From the NCBI GenBank assembly GCA_964622305.1, contig CAZUPR010000001.1, forward strand, positions 12,419 to 76,418: a stretch of DNA of 64,000 nucleotides, written 5' to 3'. Of the stretch, positions 58,770 to 64,000 are shown piece after piece (the stretch's first letter is position 1; the number at the start of each line of letters is the position of its first letter). The DNA is from SKKY01 sp964622305. Lineage in GTDB: Bacteria > Bacillota > Peptococcia > Peptococcales > SKKY01. The translations under genes were made by a program, and so were the position numbers. The notes under the pieces are model-generated. The model made no database searches. It was not told the DNA's origin and was given only the letters and a program-made list of their open reading frames with translations.

Positions 58770-59942
58770 TTATTGTAATTTTTTTACTCTCTCAATAGGA
58801 CTTACAATATCGAGTATTCTTACCCCAAAATTTTCATCTATAACAACAACTTCGCCTTTAGCAAAGAGTTTACCATTAATCATAAGATCAACTGCTTCTC
58901 CTGCCAGCTTATTCAATTCTATTATAGACCCAGTTGAAAAATCAAGAATTTCTTTTACCGTTTTTTTAGTTCTGCCTAATTCTACTGATACATTTAATGC
59001 CACATCAAGAATAAGATCCAGGTTATGACTGTTTCCATCAGTTAAATTGTATTCCAATTGCCTGAACTCTGCAGGTGACACATTTATACTTGGTCCGGGA
59101 GCCGGCTGAGAATAATTAAAACCTTGCTGTGGAGCTTGGCTCATGTGATTTGCTGCAGGTTCCTGATAAGTAAAAGCATTTTCTTGAACGGGAGCAGCAG
59201 ACTGTTGGTAAAATTCTCTTTCTTCATTATAGCTTTGTTGTTCTGGCTCTGGTGCACTTCCAATGCTGCCAATTAGGGAAACAGCCATTTCTTTAGCAAA
59301 ATCAACCGGTATAATTTGAACCAGCTGGCTGTTTATCAGGCCTTCTATTTCCATGTTAAATTTAATTAAAACAATTTTATTTAATTCTGGATCTAAAAAT
59401 TTAATTCCATCTTCTGCAATATTAACTATTTCTACCTGGGGTGGGGCAATATTTATTGTCCTGTTAATTAACTGAGACATAGATGTAGAAGCAGAACCCA
59501 TCATCTGGTTCATGGCCTCACTGACCGCACTCAAATGCATTTCATTTAATTCTGAAATGTCAACGTGGCCTTCACCACCCATCATTAAGTCCGCAATTAC
59601 AGCGGCATCAGTATTTTTTAGGATTAAAACATTGCTGCCTGTCAACCCTTCTGTATATTTTACATCAACAATAGTGTGAGGATAACCGTATTCCATTTCA
59701 AAATCTTTTACACTAATTATGGTGACAGAAGGCACTGTTATAGATACTTTTTTTCCCAAAAGGGTTGAAAGAGTGGTTGAGGCTGTTCCAAGAGTAATAT
59801 TTGAAACCTCGCCAACTGCATCTTTTTCTATCTCTGTTAATTCGTCACCGGTAATATCATCAGGAATAAAATCAGTGTCTGCATCATCGGTTCCTTTTAG
59901 AAGAGCATCTATTTCCGCCTGTGATAAAATACCTTCACTCAT
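58770..59942 (-). CDS. fliY: flagellar motor switch phosphatase FliY
   Basis: A 390-residue protein. Its N-terminus ILSQAEIDALLKG is a CheY-P binding motif, followed by a CheC-like domain with two phosphatase helices (GEVSNITLG and SEAMNQMMG), a Gln/Pro-rich linker (about 210-285) and a C-terminal SpoA/FliN domain. It is the FliN equivalent of the C ring and also dephosphorylates CheY-P. It overlaps fliM by four bases. Confidence 0.95.
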   Translation of the reverse strand: MSEGILSQAEIDALLKGTDDADTDFIPDDITGDELTEIEKDAVGEVSNITLGTASTTLSTLLGKKVSITVPSVTIISVKDFEMEYGYPHTIVDVKYTEGLTGSNVLILKNTDAAVIADLMMGGEGHVDISELNEMHLSAVSEAMNQMMGSASTSMSQLINRTINIAPPQVEIVNIAEDGIKFLDPELNKIVLIKFNMEIEGLINSQLVQIIPVDFAKEMAVSLIGSIGSAPEPEQQSYNEEREFYQQSAAPVQENAFTYQEPAANHMSQAPQQGFNYSQPAPGPSINVSPAEFRQLEYNLTDGNSHNLDLILDVALNVSVELGRTKKTVKEILDFSTGSIIELNKLAGEAVDLMINGKLFAKGEVVVIDENFGVRILDIVSPIERVKKLQ

Positions 59943-60940
59943 AACATTTCCTCCTCTTGACCATTAAATATTGGTCTGGTTATTTGTACCCCAATTGATT
60001 TTCCAACCAAACCAATTTTTCCCTTGAATTTTTTCTTTTTTTGAACTGCTATATCTATTTCATCATCAAGATGTTTTTCTAGATTAATGACATCTCCAAT
60101 TCTAAAGTCCAAAAGATCTCTGATAGAGATATCAGTTTCTCCAAGCAAGGCTGAAACTTCCATTTCTGTCATTTGAACCTTCTTGTTTAAAGTGGAGAAA
60201 ATTTCTTCGGTCTGATTTTTACTTTCAGATCCATAAAAATATTTGGCATTAAGCTTGTTAGCGATAGGCTCAAGACTGTAACAGGGAAGACAAATATTCA
60301 TAAAACCTTCTAATTCTTCACCAAGCTGAATATTCATGGTAACTAATATTATCATTTCAGTTGGTGAGACAATCTGCGTAAAGGCTGGGTTAGTCTCCAA
60401 AGTTTCAAAAATGGGGTTAACTTCAATAATGTTTTCCCATGATTCTCTCTTATGGTCCAGCATTTCTTTCATAAATCTGCTAACCACAATCTCTTCTATT
60501 TCTGTAAGAGGCCTGGCTTTGAAATTAGAAACACCCGGCCCACCAAAAAGTTTATCTATTATATAAAAAATAAGCTGTGGATTAAATTCTAATAAGGATT
60601 TGCCCTCTAAAGGATCTAATTGAAAGATATTTATTATTGTGGGGTTAGGCACAGATCTGATAAATTCATCATAGGTCATCTGTTCAACTGATGCTACCGA
60701 TACTGATACCCTAGTCCTTAATTTACCTGACAGCATGGTAGAAACCAAGCGTGAAAAGTTTTCATATATAAATTGTAGAGTTTTAAGCTGATCTTTGGAA
60801 AACTTGTTGGGTCTTTTAAAATTATAGAGGGATATTTTTTTGTCTGATTCTTTTTCTTTTATTTCTTCAGCGTCTACAGTACCACTTTGAAGGGCATTTA
60901 AAAGAGAATCTATTTCCTCCTGAGACAGGATGTCAGCCAT
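59939..60940 (-). CDS. fliM: flagellar motor switch protein FliM
   Basis: The 333-residue C-ring protein has the N-terminal CheY-P binding motif ILSQEEIDSLL, a CheC-like middle domain (YIDKLFGGPG-type sequence IIDKLFGGPG) and a C-terminal SpoA domain (LLDFRIGDVINL). It couples CheY-P to a switch in rotation. It has an ATGA overlap with fliY and lies 29 bases after fliL. Confidence 0.96.
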   Translation of the reverse strand: MADILSQEEIDSLLNALQSGTVDAEEIKEKESDKKISLYNFKRPNKFSKDQLKTLQFIYENFSRLVSTMLSGKLRTRVSVSVASVEQMTYDEFIRSVPNPTIINIFQLDPLEGKSLLEFNPQLIFYIIDKLFGGPGVSNFKARPLTEIEEIVVSRFMKEMLDHKRESWENIIEVNPIFETLETNPAFTQIVSPTEMIILVTMNIQLGEELEGFMNICLPCYSLEPIANKLNAKYFYGSESKNQTEEIFSTLNKKVQMTEMEVSALLGETDISIRDLLDFRIGDVINLEKHLDDEIDIAVQKKKKFKGKIGLVGKSIGVQITRPIFNGQEEEML

Positions 60941-60969
60941 TTTGTCACCTCTCCAACCTTAAAAACTTT

Positions 60970-61419
60970 TTATTGCCAAACAAATTCCTCAAAGAAAATA
61001 TTTGTTACCTCACCAGTATCTAAAATTTCGTTAATAGCCTGGCTTAGCTGAGCGGCAATTTTATCCTTAGCTCCAGGTATTTCTAACTCAGCTAAAGTCA
61101 TATTACCCAAAACCTTATTTACCCTATCATGAAACATGGGCATTTTGCTTTCTATTTCAGTAAGGGTCTTTTTGTTATCTACTTCTACAGAAAATCTTGT
61201 CCGTAAATATTTTTTGCCCCCAGCTTCCAAAAGATTTACAGTATACTCATTACCTGTAAATACTGGGCCCATAACAGTCTTTTCCTGATTTGAGTCAGCA
61301 AAAAACATAGTATAACCTACAAAGGCTATTCCTGCTAAAAGTATTAACAAAAACACAAGACCGCCAATGATTAGAATTTTACTAATTCCCTTTTTATCTT
61401 TCTTTGTCTCATCACTCAT
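60970..61419 (-). CDS. fliL: flagellar basal body-associated protein FliL
   Basis: A 149-residue single-pass protein with a short Lys-rich cytoplasmic start, one helix (LIIGGLVFLLILLAGIAFVG, 20 residues) and an extracytoplasmic stomatin-like domain (YLRTRFSVEVD). It supports stator function. It lies between motB and fliM, as in many motility operons. Confidence 0.92.
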   Translation of the reverse strand: MSDETKKDKKGISKILIIGGLVFLLILLAGIAFVGYTMFFADSNQEKTVMGPVFTGNEYTVNLLEAGGKKYLRTRFSVEVDNKKTLTEIESKMPMFHDRVNKVLGNMTLAELEIPGAKDKIAAQLSQAINEILDTGEVTNIFFEEFVWQ

Positions 61420-61448
61420 ATAATTATACCTTAATTTTAAACTTTTAG

Positions 61449-62231
61449 TTAGTTTAAAACTACCCTTTCTTCAGTATAGGAAATATCATCCCTCAAAACA
61501 ATTATATCTACCCTTCTGTTCTTTTGTCTATTCTCAACACTTTCATTAAGAAAAAGTGGGTAATATTCCCCAAAAACTCCACCGGACATTCTAAAAGGGT
61601 CCATACCGCCAGTCTCTACAAGGTAGCGCAAAACATTCGTTGCTCTGGCTGCTGATAGTTCCCAGTTGGTAGCATAGGTTCTTGGATCACTTGGTACATC
61701 ATCTGTATGCCCTTCTATTCTGTAGTATCTGTCAATATCTCTTAAGGTATTGGCTACTTCGTTTAGAGCAATCCTGGCCTCAGGTCTTAAACTTGCCTGA
61801 CCACTATCAAAAAGGAGGGTGTCTTGTAATCTTATCAAAATACCCCTCTCATTTAGCCTGATTATTATTTCTTCCTTGGCAATTTCCTCATAGAGTTCTG
61901 CCCTTAGTTCTTCTATTATTTTTTCAAGTTCTCTTATATCTTCTCTTTGAGAATCATCAAGTGAGCTTAAGATACTCTCACTGATAGAATCAGAGTTGGG
62001 ATCATTACTTTGGTCTAAGTATTCCTCTTGATTTAGAGTGTCGCCCCCATCAAGTACCCCTATGGATCCTTTTAAAGAAGCAACTACCATTTTCCATTTT
62101 GCTGTGTCCGTTGATGAAAATGCAAATAGCAAAATAAAAAAGCAAAGAACCAAGGTAATCATATCACCATATGTAGCCATCCAGAGCGGTGCACCTGGTG
62201 GAGCATCTTCTTGTCTTTTTTTTCTTGCCAT
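61449..62231 (-). CDS. motB: flagellar stator protein MotB
   Basis: A 260-residue stator subunit with one helix that contains the ion-carrying Asp23 (YGDMITLVLCFFILLFAF), a plug and linker, and a C-terminal OmpA-like peptidoglycan-binding domain (EGHTDDVPSD, NWELSAARATNVLRYL). The Cys in the CFF part of the helix resembles sodium-type PomB more than proton-type MotB, but ion use cannot be set from this. It follows motA by two bases. Confidence 0.94.
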   Translation of the reverse strand: MARKKRQEDAPPGAPLWMATYGDMITLVLCFFILLFAFSSTDTAKWKMVVASLKGSIGVLDGGDTLNQEEYLDQSNDPNSDSISESILSSLDDSQREDIRELEKIIEELRAELYEEIAKEEIIIRLNERGILIRLQDTLLFDSGQASLRPEARIALNEVANTLRDIDRYYRIEGHTDDVPSDPRTYATNWELSAARATNVLRYLVETGGMDPFRMSGGVFGEYYPLFLNESVENRQKNRRVDIIVLRDDISYTEERVVLN

Positions 62232-62233
62232 TT

Positions 62234-63016
62234 TTATTCATCCTCTTCTTTTTTCTCAAACTCTTTTCTGGAGGCAGGACTTAAGAAAGCCTTCATTTTT
62301 TCTGCTACGATTCTTGGGTTTTCACCAGCTTGTATTGAAAGAATGCCTTCAATAGCCAGCTGTTTATTTAAAACCTCATCAGCACTCCTCAATTTCAATT
62401 TCCCTGCAATAGGAATAAAAAATAAGTTTGCAAGCATAGAACCATAAAAGGTGGTTATTAAAGCTGTAGCCATACCAGGCCCAATTGCGTTTGGATCATC
62501 AAGGTTTCCCAGCATAAGGATTAAACCAATAAGAGTCCCAATCATACCAAAAGCCGGAGCTAAAGAGCCCATGGTATCAAACAAGGCGGCCCCAGTCCGG
62601 TGACGTTCTTCCAGGAAGCTTAATTCAGTTTCAAGTATTTCACGAACTAATTCAGCATCTGTACCATCAACGATGAGTTCTACACCTTTTTTCATGAAGT
62701 CATCATCAAGAGCTTCAGCTTCAGCTTCCAAAGCCAATAAGCCTTCCCTCCTGGCCTTTTCTGCAAAACGAACAATATTATCAATAACTTCTTTAGGATT
62801 ATCATGTTCACTTTGTAAAAAAGCTTTACTGGCAACCTTTACAGAACCAATTACCTGATGCAAATTATAGTTAATTAGAGTAGCTGCAATAGTACCTCCA
62901 AGAACAATCATTATAGAAGGTATGTCAATAAAGGCCATCAAAGAACCCGTACTCATTATTGATCCAATTACCAGAACCAACCCTAAAACTATACCTGTTA
63001 AACTTGCTATATCCAT
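62234..63016 (-). CDS. motA: flagellar stator protein MotA
   Basis: A 260-residue protein with four helices (near 5-25, 30-48, 145-170, 180-200), a large cytoplasmic loop with charged residues that contact FliG, and the conserved PAFGMIGTLIGLILML and GPGMATALITTFYG. It forms the pentameric part of the stator around MotB. It lies 21 bases after flbD. Confidence 0.95.
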   Translation of the reverse strand: MDIASLTGIVLGLVLVIGSIMSTGSLMAFIDIPSIMIVLGGTIAATLINYNLHQVIGSVKVASKAFLQSEHDNPKEVIDNIVRFAEKARREGLLALEAEAEALDDDFMKKGVELIVDGTDAELVREILETELSFLEERHRTGAALFDTMGSLAPAFGMIGTLIGLILMLGNLDDPNAIGPGMATALITTFYGSMLANLFFIPIAGKLKLRSADEVLNKQLAIEGILSIQAGENPRIVAEKMKAFLSPASRKEFEKKEEDE

Positions 63017-63037
63017 TAACCGGGCACCCCTTTATGT

Positions 63038-63244
63038 TTATTCTTTACAAATTACCCTTGGTGTTCCTGCTATGTGCTTTCTGAAATTCAGGATGCGCTC
63101 GAGAACTTCTTCCGGACTTTCCTGCACTGTCATTTTTTTACCCGTTATTAATGTTATCATTGTATCGGGTGTTTCTTCAATAGTTTCTATTAAATCTGAG
63201 TTAATATAAAATTCTCTTCCTTGGAATTTAGTAAGCATAATCAT
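63038..63244 (-). CDS. flbD: FlbD family protein
   Basis: A 68-residue protein matching the small FlbD family (MLTKFQGREFYINSDLIETI, 20 residues, then TPDTMITLITGKKMTVQES). It is found between flgE and motA in many clostridia, spirochaetes and Bacillus (there called SwrD, which raises stator power). It should not be confused with the Caulobacter regulator FlbD. The ATG has AGGCGGGATT upstream. Confidence 0.9.
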   Translation of the reverse strand: MIMLTKFQGREFYINSDLIETIEETPDTMITLITGKKMTVQESPEEVLERILNFRKHIAGTPRVICKE

Positions 63245-63267
63245 AAAAAATCCCGCCTTTTTAATAA

Positions 63268-63290
63268 TCAGGGGGTTAAAAACCCCCTGA
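63268..63290 (-). other. perfect hairpin between flgE and flbD
   Basis: A ten-base perfect stem (TCAGGGGGTT/AACCCCCTGA) has a three-base loop, and TTATTAAAAAG follows. It starts 14 bases after the flgE stop. The T run is poor, so it is probably a partial terminator or an mRNA end-stabilising element inside the operon. Confidence 0.6.
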
Positions 63291-63304
63291 CATTAGTTTA
63301 CCTC

Positions 63305-64000
63305 TTATCTCTTAAGGTTTACAAGTTCTTGCAGCATTTCATCAGAAGTTGTAATAATTCTGGAGTTAGCCTGGAAACCTCTTTGAGTAATAATCATATC
63401 TACAAACTCTTGTGAAAGGTCAACGTTGGACATTTCCAAAGATTCTGGCTTAACACTACCCTTACCACCAGTACCAGAAGCCCCTATTTCTGGGATTCCT
63501 GAGTTCCTTGATTCGATAAATAGTGTATCCCCTACCTTACTTAAACCTGCTGTGTTACTGAAAGTTGCCAGAGCAACCTGGGCAAGTTCAATGTTTTCAC
63601 CATTGGAGAAAGTTCCAATCATCTGACCAGTTTGGTTTACAGAAATTCTTTGTAAGCTTCCTGGTGAGAAACCATTTTGAATGTTGGATAAAGTAGAGTT
63701 TTCATTTGCTACTTGAATCATAGTACTTAGGTCTACATTTATTTGTAAAGGCTCAAGACCTGACCCCAGTGGGAATGTGTAGGGTAATTGGAAAGAAGCG
63801 TTACCTGAAATAATATCATCAATCTGTCCGTTAGTTTTAAAGAACATATCCTTAGTATATGAAGAAGGTGTCCCCATACCAATAACGTCACCATCTATAG
63901 CATAGTTAGCCTGCCAGTGGTTGGAATCAATTTTCATATAGGTTACTGTAAAGTCGTGGGCACCACCCTGGTTATCATAAACCTTCATGGAAGTTTGATA
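63305..64000 (-). CDS. flgE: flagellar hook protein FlgE, N-terminal part cut by window edge
   Basis: At least 231 residues of the C-terminal part are visible. The frame runs on through the window end (YQTSMKVYDNQGGAHDFTVT), so the ATG at 63988 is internal. KVYDNQGGAHDFTVTYMK fits the D2 start of the hook protein; GSVKPESLEMSNVDLSQEFV and ITQRGFQANSRIITTSDEML (20 residues) form the conserved C-terminal coiled coil. It makes the flexible hook. The missing part should lie beyond 64000. Confidence 0.93.
   Translation of the reverse strand, partial: YQTSMKVYDNQGGAHDFTVTYMKIDSNHWQANYAIDGDVIGMGTPSSYTKDMFFKTNGQIDDIISGNASFQLPYTFPLGSGLEPLQINVDLSTMIQVANENSTLSNIQNGFSPGSLQRISVNQTGQMIGTFSNGENIELAQVALATFSNTAGLSKVGDTLFIESRNSGIPEIGASGTGGKGSVKPESLEMSNVDLSQEFVDMIITQRGFQANSRIITTSDEMLQELVNLKR

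Noticed and set aside
1..64000. CRISPR arrays, insertion sequences, prophage, tRNA or rRNA genes
   Set aside because: I saw no repeat-spacer pattern, transposase, integrase or phage gene and no tRNA-like cloverleaf; intergenic gaps are too short for most of these.

Overview
The window is an AT-rich, almost fully coding bacterial chromosome segment in which every gene I can support lies on the minus strand. Gene content and order point to a low-GC Gram-positive-type lineage (Bacillota in the broad sense). The blocks yebC-ruvCAB-queA-tgt-yajC-secDF-recJ-relA-dtd-hemZ-hisS-aspS and flgE...fliA-rpsB-tsf-pyrH-frr-uppS-cdsA-dxr-rseP-ispG-proS-polC are arranged as in Bacillus and clostridia, and a PolC-type replicase, FliY, CheC, CheD and a sigma-D-type factor are present. 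My impression is a Halanaerobiales-like anaerobe, but that is inference and not shown by any single gene. I see no phage, insertion sequence, CRISPR, defence island, tRNA or rRNA gene.

Layout, read in plus coordinates (transcription runs right to left). 1-8005: a run headed by a 7TM-type diguanylate cyclase whose reading frame is broken near its N-terminus, then an SDR reductase, rarA, mnmA, alaS, ireB and ruvX (cut by the window edge). 8063-8794: a two-gene unit (CsoR/CstR-like repressor, thioredoxin) with a strong promoter, an operator that contains the ribosome binding site, and a terminator. 8791-20389: recJ, relA, dtd, a cobalamin adenosyltransferase, an MBL hydrolase, hemZ, hisS, aspS, then a 6S RNA gene with its own promoter and tcdA. 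20421-28044: yebC, ruvCAB, queA, tgt, yajC (terminator), then secDF with a separate promoter. 28077-32290: a less conserved joint holding a small lipoprotein gene, a sodium:alanine symporter, an M20 peptidase and ilvE. 32273-45443: polC, proS, isoprenoid and lipid genes, frr, pyrH, tsf and rpsB. 45442-64000: a continuous flagellar/chemotaxis operon from flgE (cut by the edge) to a small charged protein.

The genes cover translation (four aminoacyl-tRNA synthetases, EF-Ts, S2, RRF, tRNA modification), DNA repair and Holliday-junction processing, protein export, the stringent response, MEP-pathway and undecaprenyl synthesis, motility and chemotaxis. The most unusual points are: a PolC that lacks the 3'-5' exonuclease insert normally found inside its PHP domain; a che cluster with cheB and cheW directly adjacent and no cheA between them; the frameshifted diguanylate cyclase; a Cys/Tyr/Cys version of the CsoR metal site beside thioredoxin; and several RNA and promoter structures between genes. 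I found no clearly new multi-gene system.
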